DNA of 64,000 nt from Isochrysis galbana (Eukaryota; Haptophyta; Isochrysidales; Isochrysidaceae), in assembly GCA_018136815.1 (NCBI GenBank), contig CM030937.1, forward strand, positions 2,655,820-2,719,819, read 5' to 3'. This document shows positions 1-11,800 of this stretch, piece after piece; the stretch's first letter is position 1, and each line of letters starts with the position of its first letter. Below the pieces are notes generated by a model. That model was not told the origin of the DNA. It saw nothing but the letters and a program-made list of their open reading frames with translations, and searched no databases. The position numbers and the translations under genes were made by a program.

Positions 1-582
1 GGCGGCGCTCGCGCGCGTCCCGATGGTCATTTTGTCATGTGACCGCGCATTCCCTTGCGCGCGCTGCCGCGCTGCTCGCTAAAGCAAGCAGCAACTGCAG
101 CACTTACAAATGGAAGTGCGTCAACACTGTGTCAACACTTGTTGTGCCCTGCGTCAACACTTGGAAGAGGCCAGATGGGTTAACACCTTGCCCAAGCTAC
201 TGTAATGGGCCCTCGAGGGCGTGTCAACGTGAACCCATACGCCCTGCGGCTCGATCGAACGGCCCTCTGCCTATGAGTCTGTACGTAGTCATCGCGTGTT
301 CGACAATCCTCTGACTCCATGTTTCAGGTCTCATGTCACTTGCTTGGTAATAGCCTCCACTTCATTCAACCTCAACTAGGCAACCAGGTGCCAGGTGCCG
401 GGTGGCGCGACGCAGGAATGTTACAGGTTTGGATGCCGCCGACTTAGGCGAAGAATTGTTGCTGGCCTATGTCCTATGTCTTTGACGCTTGAGCACATTT
501 CAGCTTCGAAGGTAAGCTTGTACCTTTCTCGGGAATGGCAACGATTGGGAGAATCAGGGTTTCGCCTTTGGCGATGGGGGAG
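1..582. other. No recognisable gene
   Basis: Several short open frames exist on both strands, but none shows a domain, a biased composition or a splice pattern that I can connect to a protein family. I see no RNA gene. The stretch may be the 3' flank of a gene lying outside the window. Confidence 0.5.
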
Positions 583-776
583 CGTCAGAGTTTTATTGTT
601 CTTGTTGTGTTAGTATAACCTTAGTGCTAGTGCTGAGGGACCGTAGCACCGTAGCCGTAGCCCTTCGACGGCAACGGAGCCCCTACCCCGCGATGGGGGT
701 GTGCGCGGTTGGCGCATGGCTCGTCCGGTGTATGTGGCTAGGAATGCTAGCTAACAAGATGTCATACGACGCTATA
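583..776 (+). repeat. Dispersed repeat, copy 1 (second copy at 45897-46076)
   Basis: This stretch and 45897-46076 align over most of their length in the same orientation. Shared blocks include GTGCTGAGGGACCGT, GGCAACGGAGCCCCT and CGATGGGGGTGTGCGCGGTT, followed by GCATGGCTCGTCCGGTG. Small indels (for example the GTAGCACC block present only here) separate the copies. No open frame is conserved. It could be a SINE-like or MITE-like element, but I see no convincing tRNA A and B boxes and no target-site duplication. Confidence 0.75.
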
Positions 777-894
777 AGCTCTAACGCTCATGGTAGTCAG
801 AAGTCAGCTTCTCATAGAATGAGTAGAGTCAGTTGGTACCAAAAATGGCTGGTGCCCATCCGATGAGAGTAGTCGAACCCTATACGAAGTAAAG

Positions 895-1087
895 AGAGGT
901 CGATGTGCGGGGCGGGTGGTCGCGTGTCCGCGCAGGTCCGAATCCCGCAGCACATCGCGTGCGGAGGGGAGGCGAGAGAGAGAGAGGGGGAGAGAGACGC
1001 GTGGCGAGAAGGAGGCCGAAGACGGGGGAAGGGGGGGGGGGGCGGGGGAGAAGCGCGGAGGGGCCCGCGCAGGCCTCCCCCCCCCCT

Positions 1088-1142
<55 letters not shown>

Positions 1143-1960
1143 GTCTGTCTTCGATGGCTCTCTCTCTGGATATGATGACGCTCCTCCGGAGAACGTCGGA
1201 AAGAAGGAACAGAAGGCTCAAGCGGAATCTTCTTCCATCGCGCCGCGTCGCCAGCGCGCGGGAGCTCCTCTCCTTCTCTCCCTGCATGCTCCCATTTCCC
1301 CCTTCAAGCCCCCCCCCACCCCACCCACCCACCCGCCTTCCTCTGATTCCTGTGGGGGGCGCCCCCCCCCCTCTCGGCCGACGCCCGCATCTCGCCCCTC
1401 TCGCTGCGCCCCCCCCCCCCCCCGCGCCGCCGGCCCTTCCCCCCCTCCCCCCCCCCCTCCCCCTCTCCCCCGAGGCCCCGTCCCGCGCGAGCTCGCCCCT
1501 CCCCCCCCTCCCTCCCTTCTCCCCCAGCCCTCGCGCCCCCCCCCCCCCCCCCCTTCTTTCTCTCCCCCCCCTCCCCCTCACCTCCCTTTCCCTCGTCTCT
1601 CTCCCCCTCTCCCCTCCACGTATGCATGCCGACCTCGCCCCGCCTCCCCCCCACCCACCCCAACCTTCCGACTCATCCCAGCCCCTCGGCGCTCGGGAGC
1701 AGAGGCTGCCCCGCCACTGCGCCGCGCTAGTCGACGCGCAGACACCACCTAGACCGCTAGGTCCCAACGCCCAAAGCCAAGCCGCTCTGCCCTCACCTCC
1801 AGCCCTCGCAAGCGCCGAGGAGGCGCACCGGGACAGATCACCACACAGCCATCTCCGCGGAGACAGTGTGGAAAGCCAAGCCCAGGGCACACTGGAAGTG
1901 TGATACGGTGCACATGGACCTCACCACGTTTCGCCTTTTGCTTCCGCAGTTCAAACCTAC
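895..1960. other. Low-complexity promoter and leader region of the SAM synthetase gene
   Basis: It contains a (CT)n microsatellite at about 1091-1138 running into (GTCT)n to about 1151, followed by roughly 500 bases of C-rich DNA with many C runs. Long open frames on both strands here (880-1890) are proline/serine or glycine/arginine repeats produced by the skewed base composition, not genes. A candidate acceptor, CTTCCGCAG, lies at 1942-1950, just before the start codon at 1966, so the 5' leader may itself be spliced. Confidence 0.6.
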
Positions 1961-1965
1961 TAGCC

Positions 1966-3624
1966 ATGTCTGCCAAGCGTGTCAAGGTCGCCGCTGAGGA
2001 GCGCATCTTCATGTTCTCCTCCGAGTCCGTCAACGAGGGACATCCGGACAAGGTTGCCGACCAGGTGTCCGACGCCGTCCTCGACGCCTGCCTCGCTGCC
2101 GACCCCTACTCGAAGGTGAGTCTATCATGCCCTCCCAGTCTTGTCTCCTCATGCCCACTTCTGGCCATTCTGGATGATGCGGTGCTTTCATCCCGCATCA
2201 TTTCATCATGATCATTGACCGTGGGGCCGCTCATATTTACCCTCAAAGGTTGCGTGCGAGACCTGCACCAAGGACAACATGGTGATGGTTTTCGGTGAGA
2301 TCACCACGTCGGCTAAGCTCGACTATGACAAGATCGTCCGCAACGAGGTGGGCCCTTCTCCGCGGCATCATGCACCGGCCCAATTGGCGTGGCACACACG
2401 GCCACGCGTGCCGCATCTGGACTCATGCAAACCACCGGCCTGTGCTGTCAGGTTAAGAAGATTGGCTTCGACTCGTTCGTCGATGACCTCTCGTCTGTCG
2501 ACTCCAAGGGCCTTTCGTGCGACTCTTGCGAGGTGCTCGTCCGCATCAACAAGCAGTCGCCCGACATCGCTGGTGGCGTGCACGTCGGCAAGTCCGACCT
2601 CGACGTCGGTGCGGGTGACCAGGGCATCATGTTCGGCTACGCTTCTGACGAGACCGAGAGCGCAATGCCTCTGACCCATTTGATGGCCACCAAGCTCGGC
2701 AAGACGCTCACAGATGTCCGCAAGGACGGCACTTTGTGGTGGCTCCGTCCTGATGGCAAGACCCAGGTCACCATCAAGTACAAGCAGCACACTGATGGCT
2801 CGGTCGAGCCCCTCAGCATCCACACCATTGTCATCTCGACGCAGCACGCCGAACCCCTTAAGGCTAAGCGCACCGTCGAGCAACCGGGCACCGACTTCCG
2901 TGGCAAGTACACTGGCCCGGAGATGCTTGCCCCGTCCATGGAGGAGATGAACGAGCTGATCCACGAAAAGGTTATTGTCGCTACGCTCGACTCCATCAAG
3001 CTGAAGAACGGCAATACCGCTCTCTCCATCTACGATCGTAAGTCGTGCAACCTCCACATCAACCCGTCGGGCAAGTTCATCATTGGCGGCCCGCAGGGTG
3101 ACGCTGGCCTCACCGGCCGCAAGATCATCATTGACACCTACGGCGGCTGGGGCGCCCATGGTGGCGGCGCTTTCTCGGGCAAGGATCCGACCAAGGTCGA
3201 CCGCTCGGCCGCCTATGCTTGCCGCTGGATGGCCAAGTCCGTCGTGAAGGCTGGCCTTGCCAAGCGCGCGTGCGTGCAGCTCTCCTACGCCATCGGCGTC
3301 GCCAAGCCGCTTTCCCTCTTTGTTGAGACGTACGGTACTGAGCAGGGCGACCTCTCTGCGGCTGCCATCACTGACATCGTGAAGATGCACTTCGACTGCC
3401 GCCCAGGTGCCCTCGCTCGCGACTTGAAGCTGCGCCAGCCCAAGTACAACGTGACCGCTGCCTACTGCCATTTCGGCCGCGAGCCCTACACTGAGGGTGA
3501 CCTCACCTTCTTCTCGTGGGAGAACCCTATTGACCTTTCCAAGTACGCCTCAATGTCGGCCGTGGACGTGGAGAAGGCTGTTGCCGCCGAGAAGGACAAC
3601 ATCCTCACCAAGTGGGTCGATTGA
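1966..3624 (+). CDS. metK: S-adenosylmethionine synthetase (methionine adenosyltransferase)
   Basis: It makes S-adenosylmethionine from methionine and ATP in the cytosol. I read three exons: 1966-2115, 2249-2347 and 2452-3624, with GT-AG introns of 133 and 104 bases, both phase 0, giving about 473 residues. Exon 1 carries the [21 protein letters not shown]-binding segment; exon 3 carries [12 protein letters not shown] and the GGGAFSGKD phosphate-binding loop, both family signatures. The usual family length is about 390; the extra length comes mainly from a loop after [12 protein letters not shown] and an insertion after [10 protein letters not shown]. The start ATG follows a possible leader acceptor. 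A 367-codon open frame on the opposite strand of exon 3 is a shadow created by GC-rich third positions. The family call is certain; exact splice sites rest on consensus and reading continuity. Confidence 0.95.
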
Positions 3625-4043
3625 GTAGGCAATACGTACTCTCGACTGACTTCGGGAGTATTGGGCGAGGTGATGCAGAAACGACGCTACGCTTCACTCA
3701 CGGATCATCGGCTTGGGGGAGCTTGGGACCCTCCCGCTTTTGGGTAAACGGACATTGCTTAGCAGTTGGCGGGTCTCTTGTTCCCCAGAGTGTCTTTGTG
3801 CACCGATCCATATTTCGTATTGCGGACCGCACGACAGCCGCCGCAGAGACAGTGAGGGCGTTTTGTTGTGAGTGCGTTGTCTCGTATCGCATGATGAGTG
3901 ACAAGTGACAAGCTGTCTGTGAGATGTGTGAACTGATTGTTTTAAAAACACGGCGTGTCATAGTGATAGTGAAGTGGAAGTGAGAACACGCCGGTGCTGT
4001 CGCGCAATTAGCATCAAATAGTCATATTGCACCTAAGTTTATA
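3625..4043. other. 3' flank of the SAM synthetase gene
   Basis: Presumed 3' UTR and downstream DNA. Short frames on both strands are not recognisable. I found no clear polyadenylation hexamer that would fix the transcript end. Confidence 0.4.
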
Positions 4044-4190
4044 AAAAAACATCTGAAGATTCAGGCTACTACCGCTAGCTATAAAGACCACGCACTCACG
4101 GTGCCGACTCACGCCATCGCCTATACCCCAGAACACTCACTCCCTTTACACTACCCCCTTCATTCCTTTGTCTTTGGTATCGGGGGGGGG
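4044..4190 (-). repeat. Repeat family A copy (poly-T end at the left border)
   Basis: On the minus strand it ends in CTGAATCTTCAGATGTTTTTTT, which is the same end seen at 43597, 44488, 59992 and 60607 (with small variations). Inside, the block near 4165-4190 (TTTGTCTTTGGTATCGGGG) resembles the CCGGGGT/CCAAAGAAAAAGG segment at 59855-59875, also in reverse orientation. The inner border is not clear. No target-site duplication was found for this copy. Confidence 0.6.
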
Positions 4191-5189
4191 CCCGCGTGCA
4201 CTACGACGGGCCAAGCGCAAGGGGCGGGCTGGGGCAGACCTGTTGCTGGGTGTTCCTGTGGCAGACAAACGTAAAACGCCTTCTGAACTATCTTATATTG
4301 TCCCCGGGGGGTCTCGGCCCCCGCCCTTCGGCCTTTCTTCGTCCGCTGCCGCACTTTCGCGGTGTTCGCTTGCCGCGCGGGGTGTCCTCCCGTTGATATA
4401 CCGTAAACAGGCGGTTCTCTTACCTATTCTCGAGCTGGATCGTGTCGTTTTTTTTGTCGTTCTTTTCCCGTCGTTCTCTTCGTTCTCCTACGGGCGTGTG
4501 CTGCATGTCGCGCGCCATGGCCACCTTCTGGGGGGCCCCTCGGGGCCCTTGGTTGCGATGGACGATGGGATGCGGCTCTTAATAAAAAAAAATTCCAACT
4601 GGGAAGATGCGCACCTGCACTGAGCCGCTGGCCGATGCCGCACGCCGACGCAGGTGAAGATGTCCCTGCAGGCCCTGCAGAGAGCCCGGGGGCGGGCGGG
4701 CGGGTCATCTGAGCGCCCCGGCTTGCATTCATGGTCATGTCTGGGGCCTAGGCTCCTTCAGAAGTCCTTCAGATGGCGAAGGGGTAGCGTTGCGCACTCC
4801 CGGGGTTGCTGGTTGCTGGAGTGCTGCAGCGACAAACGACAAACTGCGAGGATGCTGCTGAGGCCGTAGAGGTCGCCAGTCGAGCGCCCGAAGTCAGTGA
4901 TGTCGCAGATTTGGCAACCAGTGGTGAGTCAGGCGCTCTCCGGCTCGGCTCCTTCAGAAGGCGAAGGCTTAGCGTCACGCATTCCCAGTGTTCCCTTCGC
5001 GGGGCGCGAGTAGGACGGTGAGGTCGTTTGCCTTCATTTGGTACCCCTCGTTTCCAATTACGCGATGCGCCGCTCCCGGTACAAAAACAATCATATAGTA
5101 TTTGAGCAAAGGCACCCACCTCACAGTGCTCAACCATATCTATAAATGGAATAACGGCTGATGATGTAGTACTCAAGCGATTGCAATGG
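4191..5189. other. Intergenic stretch, probably degenerate repeats
   Basis: A GC-rich segment has several short frames on both strands without any recognisable domain. There are internal partial direct repeats, for example CTCCTTCAGAAGTCCTTCAG at about 4751 and GGCTCCTTCAGAAGGCGAAGG at about 4948. The copia element inserted at its right edge. Confidence 0.4.
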
Positions 5190-5194
5190 ATCAT
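5190..5194. repeat. Target-site duplication, left (ATCAT)
   Basis: The five bases ATCAT directly precede the left LTR, and the same five directly follow the right LTR at 12708-12712. Five bases is the usual target-site length for copia integrases. Confidence 0.93.
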
Positions 5195-5807
5195 TATCAC
5201 AGAGTGCCGTCATCTGCCAACACAACCCATTGGTCCTTACCGATAGAATCGTCTTTACCGATAACTTTGTCTGCCAGATTCCTTTTCATCAAGTCATCAG
5301 CCTCTTTCATCATGTGCACCACCTTCTGGACTCTTCTCTACATTATCATCTGCAGTTGATGCACATCGAGTTCTTAGGGTTCCCGAGTCATTTGCACATC
5401 GACTTCTAGACCTCGCCTTCATCTTGGGGATCTCAGCTCACTCTAGATCGACTTAGTGCACCTAAGGAATCTCACCTTCATCAACACTCACGACGCTTCA
5501 TCGGCTCATACTAAGGCAATACTCGCCGATTCCCTAAATCCTTGATTCCTTCTTTGTTCCCTCGCACGCCTTCCTGTTTGTCTCAGAGTATCATCCAAAG
5601 AACCGTGGTGGGGTATATGTAAGGGTTTGTGCGAATGTGCTTATTGTAGAATCACCGTGCCCCAGGGGTATCTTGGTGAGTTCCCCAGTGCCCCCAGGTG
5701 TCCCAGGTTCTGACCCTCACCCCTGTAGCACTGTCTCTCTCACTGTCTGTCATGACCTTACTGCTTTTTGTTGCCGCCCTGGCTGCTCCCTGGCAGCCAG
5801 TGCGATA
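5195..5807 (+). repeat. Left LTR of the copia element
   Basis: It is 613 bases and matches 12095-12707 base for base in a line-by-line comparison, at a constant offset of 6900. Its ends are TATCAC and GCGATA, giving a 4-base inverted end TATC/GATA instead of the usual TG/CA. Confidence 0.96.
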
Positions 5808-5825
5808 TGGAGCTCCCACCCAGGT
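5808..5825 (+). other. Putative primer-binding site
   Basis: The bases right after the LTR begin TGGAGCTCCCACC. The TGG start is what is expected for pairing with the CCA end of a tRNA. I cannot name the tRNA from sequence alone; it is not the usual initiator-methionine match. Confidence 0.6.
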
Positions 5826-5838
5826 GTGTGCCACTGCC

Positions 5839-8800
5839 ATGCCTCTGTCCATGCCTGCCTGCCTGTCCCTGCCAGACTCGCACTCGCTCGTCGCACTCGA
5901 CGAGCGTCGAACTGCAGCATGCGCACCTCACCGCAAGCGAGCGTCATCCCATTGCACCAAGGGGGAGACCTTGGGGGCAGTGGGATGGGCCCTCTTCCTC
6001 CCCTGCCCCTTCTGTCTGCCTCAGGGTGAGCCCTCTGCAAAAATCTGCGATGAACTCGTGTCGAAGAACGCCGTCACCGGCGTCTTTTCACCAAAACGCC
6101 CAAGCGCATCGCCTTATCGTCCCACTCTTCCTTTCTTACATCTCCACCCCAAGGCCCTTTGGCATGGAGGAGGTGTTTCCTCTCCCTCTATCCTTTCCCT
6201 TATGTCTCAGGTCTCTAGCTTTGGTGAAAATCTCTCCCCCATCATAAACATGCAAGAGGAATCTCGCGGTTTCCTAAACCTCTCTCCTACGCGCGTTTGC
6301 ACGCAATTCTCACTCTCACTTCAGCCACCACCCCTCACTCCCCCCCTTCTGGGATGGGGTGGACTTCTCTTCTCTGATAAATGGTTGCAGGCCCTCCTTG
6401 ACCAGCTGTCATTCTATGGAGCCCTCCATTCTGTCCCATCTGGACCTCTACACTCATCACGTGCCGCTCGTCGCGCCGTCACTCGCCGCCGCCGCCACTC
6501 ACGTGCTATCTACTCCTCCATCTCCTATGTTGGAGTTTTGGGACTTCTCTTCTCTGATACATGGTTGCAGGCCCTTCTTGACCAGCTGTCATTCTATGGA
6601 GCCCTCCATGCTGTCCCACCTGGACCTCTACACCCATCACGTGCTGCTCGTCGCGCCGCCACTCGACGCCGCCGCCACTCACGTGCTATCTTCCCCTCCA
6701 TCTCCTATGTTGGAGCCTTCATGGCGTCTCTCCATCGCCTCCTTGGTTGCTGCCATTTGGCTTTCTCGTTTCTGCGACACTCAACCACTTTTGCTGTCTG
6801 TGCCGCATTTGTTGCTGCCAAAGATCTGCGCACTCGGGGCAATACTTGGCTCGTCACGTTGCTCGCAACTTCTACGGTTGTACGCCATACAGCCCGTCGC
6901 ACCCTATCACTCTCCCTCTACAAAGTTTACAACCCACTAAGCTCTTGGGCTACCTCTCTTTTCTCGGTCTCCTTCTCTCTCTACCTCAGTGCCCGGAAAC
7001 TCTTTACCTGGGCAACCGAGCGCTTCGCTTACTATCAACGCTGCAGCACGGATGAGAGGGGAGAAGATGATGCTCCTCTAGTTCTCCCACTCAAGAAGAA
7101 GAAGTCCGGCTATGCGGCTTTTCTAGCCCGTGAACGCCATCGAAATCTCTTGGAGTCACAACGCATTCGTGCTCGCGCCGAGTCCGCCTGTCTTGTCAGG
7201 TCGTCTACTCCGTTATTTCGGTTCTCAGCGCCTCGGCCCTCCTTCATGGTGCTTCTCTTACTTTTGTCCCAGCTACCCACCTTCGTTTGTGCGCCGGCAA
7301 ATTCAGAGGCTTCTACTTTGCCCACCTTCTCTGGCGAGAGGTCTGAATACATGGAATGGGCCATCCTCTTCTCCGGCTACGTCGCGTGGAAGCTCACAGA
7401 TGCCATCTACCTCCTTGAGGATGATGTTACCCGCCCAGATGTGGAAGGGGAGAAGCAACGGTCCTATGACACTCTCAATGCCCGACTTTATGGCCTCCTT
7501 CTCCAGGCCCTCCCATCATCCTTGCGTGTGTCCGTCTTTCATGGCCATGCAAACGATGGTGTGGGCGCCTTGCGCTACCTGCGTGCCACCTTTGCCGCCA
7601 AGAAAGATGATGCTGCCGATTATGCTCACTACCTTGGCATGGCACAGACGCATGTGATTGATGCTAGGGCTGGCCTCGATCTTACCGACCTACGCCGCCA
7701 ATATGACAACATCAATATGGCCGTCGCGGGCATTAAGCGCACGGGCAAACCCCCTCCGGACGATGCCACCCTAATTGCTTTCTTTGATCATTCGCTCCCC
7801 TTGGCCTACTCACAACTCCGACAGTTCGTACGCGGCAGGCGGCTAACCTCTTTTGTGGACCATTATGAAGAATATGTCAGTCAAACTCGTGCGGAGCTCT
7901 CGGCTCAACGTCCTGCTGCACATGCTTTCGCCGTCACCGCACCTAAATCCTCGTCCAAAGGGAAAGGTCGGCCGTCAAGCGAGCGTCCTCCGCCGAAGGG
8001 TGAGCCCATTTGCCTTCGTTGTTTGGGCCCACACAATCGGCCATTTTGCAAACAGCCCACAGCCAAGTGCCGCGGGTGTGGAGCTGACCATCATGGAGAC
8101 ATATGCCCCCGCTTATCGACATCTACGACCTCCAGCACTCGCTCTAGGCTCACACGACGTGCACTCGAATTACTCGACCGTGATGCCTCTCGTGTTGCAA
8201 CTGCGCCTGCTTCAACCTCATCGTCCACCTACGCCCAGGCTGCTGCTGCCACTACCCCTACACCTACGGCAACAAATCCACCTGAAACACCACAGGCGCC
8301 ACACCAGCCACCTCCTACAAGTGGCACTCCTCTCATGGCCTATACCCAGGCCCATGCCGCGGCGTCTGCCATTGCATCGGATCAACATGATGCAAATGGT
8401 GCCATCCAAGCCTACACTGCTAGCATGCGAACCTTTGGCTATGCCCTTTGTGCCAAAGGTCCCTTGCCCCTTCTTGTGACCGAGGCTGAGGCTAAGACGC
8501 CGATTGAAGAAGAAGCCCTTGTTGACTCCATGGCTACGTTTTGGGTGGTTAGCCGTCTTGACTGCCTGTGGCGTATCACGGATGCCCACCCTCGCCTAGG
8601 TGTTGACACTGCTGCTGGTCCCGTTGTCGCCCAGGCGGTTGGGATTGCTTTGGTGTACCTTCTTGTCGGCGACACTTGGGAATGCTACGAAATTCCAAAT
8701 GTTCTTGTCTTGGCTGAGTGCAGTACTATACTGTATTCTACACGGGTTATGCGAGACCTTTTTGGTTTCCGCCATGACCTCGATGCCGGCTACATCCATG

Positions 8801-11800
8801 TTCCTGGCGCTCATCCCATACGTGTCCGCGATGACTCGGCCGCGTTTCGCATCCCAGTGCGATTCGTGGCACCCTCTGACACTCGTCCTCACTCCGTCCG
8901 CTGCCCACGTCGCCCCTCCGCTGCCTCTGCTTCGGCAGCTGCCGTTGTGGCGCATGGAGATCTTGCCTCACACGCTCTGCTATATCGACGTCTCGGTTTT
9001 CCTTACGCTGACCAATGGTCGCTTGTGCCCACCGCCACCGTTGGTCACAACTTGTCTTGCCACCGCCCCCCGACTGGCCTCCCCATGCCAGAAGCAGTTG
9101 TCCGTGGTCGCATGCGCGCCGCCCCTTTCTCCCGCCTCCCAACTTCCCTTGACGCCCAACCGCCTCCCGGAGCCATGGTCTACATGGACTTTGCCGGCCC
9201 ACTTTTGGAGAGCGTCCTCTTCAAGTACACATGCTACTGCGGTACTGTGGATGCTGGTAGCGGCTTCACCCGGGTATGGCCCGCGCGAGCCATGACCGCC
9301 GAGGTCGCCGCCTCAGCCCTTGGCCAATTCATTGCCGATGTCGCCGCTCATCTTAGCTCCCTTGACGGCACATACAAGCCCTCCATTGTGCGATCCGACA
9401 AGGGAAGCGCTTTCCTCTCCTATCACTTCCGAGACTTCCTCGCTCACCGTCGTATCCGCGTGAGCTACTCATCAGAATACACGCCGCAACAAAACTCACA
9501 TGTGGAACGTATGTGGGGCGTCACTTTTGGTACAGCTCGCGTCCTTCTTGCTGCTGCTGGTCTCCCTCCTTCCTTTCATCCCTTTGCCATGCAGACAGCG
9601 GTTTGGATCACCAACAGGCTTCCACGACCTTCTCGCCGGAACTTGTCGCCTTATCACCTCCTCACTGGGCACCCCCCTGACATCCGTTGTCTATATGCTT
9701 TTGGTTGCCTTTGTGCCGTCGTTGCCCCCGTGCCGCGACGCGTTGGCGATCGCCACTTCGCCGACAGAGGTTGGTATGGCCTCTACATGGGGCCTTCTGA
9801 GGAGAGCCCTGGCCATGTTGTCTACTTACTCGACTCCAAAAGTGTAATGGTTGCAGCCAAGATCCGCGTATGGGAGGACCAGTTCCCGGGCCTCAAGGAT
9901 GAGCCTAGACCCAGCTGGCTTGAGGATGACGATGATTCAGCTGCCTCTGCACCTGCCCCCTCTCCTGCACCCGTTCCAACTCCTGTACCTGCACCTGTTG
10001 CTGCACCATCTGCGATTCGTCGCTCCCCACGCCTCCTCGAGCTCGAACAACAACATCATGGTATGAATACCACTTCTGCTATTACACCTGCGTTGCACAA
10101 TGCCTCTATGGCTCAGGCTGCAGCAGTCTTTGCTCTTGGTGCTGCAGCAATGGGGTTCGATTCTCGTACTGATCCTTTATGTTTTGCTTTTACTTCCGAC
10201 CTGCTCACTACCGACGACAGCTGTCCACCTTTTGCTCACGCCGGTAGCGACCATTCACTCTTCGCTCAAGCCGTCACCGTCGTTGCCGACATGGGGGATG
10301 TGACGGTCCCCGAGACGTACCGTCAAGCGCTTCAGTCCACCCATGCCGACTATTGGCGCGTAGCTATCAACAAGGAGCTCGGCGGCCTCATGGCACTTCG
10401 CACTTGGGAGTGCGTTCCCGAGGACGCCATGCCCGAGGGCGCCAACCTTATGCATTGCCATTTTGTCTTCGCCGTCAAACGCAAAGCCGACGGCTCCATC
10501 GAGAAATTCAAGGCCCGTCTCGTTGCCGACGGCAATACTCAACGATACGGAGTCGATTTCGACCGCATCTTCTCTACCGTGGTCAAAACGGTTACCATCC
10601 GTCTCGTGCTTGCCATCGCTACCGCTCATGATTACAACTTGTCCTCCATCGACGTCCGCCAAGCTTACCTGCAAGCCACTCTTCCACAACCCCTCTTCAT
10701 GCGCATGCCACCTGGCCTCCCGCCTCGTGACTGTCGCGGGGTTCGTCTCGTATGCAAATTATTGCGCTCAATCTATGGCCTCCGTCAAGCTGGGCGCGAA
10801 TGGGCCGAGCTTCTCACCTCCTTCCTCTTGAAGTGGGGCTTCACGCGCTCCACTATCGATGTCTGTCTCTACATCTTCACCAGCGGCTCGTCTTTGCTTT
10901 GGGTGCTGGTGTACGTGGACGACGCCCTCATCGTCGATAATGACTCCGGCCTCCGCGCTCGTTTCGTCCACGATCTCGGCGATAGGTTTCCCATTGAAGA
11001 CAAGGGCGAACTCTCGTGGATCCTCAATGTTGCCGTGGCTCGTGACCGTCCGCGTCGGATCCTCACCTTATCTCAGAGTCTTTACGTCTCAGATCTCCTT
11101 CAACGGCATGATGCTTTCCTATCTAGCACTACGACACGCACCTTCAAATCCCCTCTCGGCGCCCTCCACCTCGATCCGTCTGATTCACCCACGCCTGGCT
11201 CTCCTGCTTTTGAATCTATGGCCTCCAAGCGCGACACCTATATGGCCATCGTCGGGGGCCTCCTCTGGCTTGCTAACATGTCTAGGCCAGATCTCGCATA
11301 TGCAGCCTCGCAGCTCTCGCGCTTCATGACCAACCCTGGTCCTACGCACTTCGCCGCTGCCGTCCGCGTCCTCTGCTACGTGCGTGACTCCTCCACCTGC
11401 GCTCTGCTCTTTCGCCCAGACCCCTCGCTACCCTTTCTAGTCCATGTCGACTCGAATTGGGAATCTCGCTTCTCTTGTACGGGCGCCATCTTTTTTCTGT
11501 ACGGCTGTCCTGTCCACTGGTTCTCCAAGACCCAACGATCCGTCTCGTTGTCGAGCGCCGAGGCCGAGTACTTCGGTGCCATGCTTGCTGCCCGCGACAT
11601 CCTCTTCGTCCGGGATTTGCTTGTCGACCTATCTCTCCCGCCGGATGGCCCTACCCTTCTGTGCTCCGACTCCAAGTCTGCCATCAACATGTCCCTCGAC
11701 CCCGTTGCCTTCAAAAAGACCAAGCACATAATGCGCGCCGCAGCTTTCCTCCGCGACCTCGTTGCAAAACACGCCCTCGCTATGCGACATGTCCCCGGTA

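Noticed and set aside
880-1903. Long Pro/Ser- or Gly/Arg-rich frames on both strands
   Set aside because: They consist of translated CT and C-run low-complexity DNA; all frames look alike.
2368-3471. 367-codon frame antisense to SAM synthetase
   Set aside because: It mirrors the real exon; GC-rich third positions remove stops on the opposite strand. No domain.
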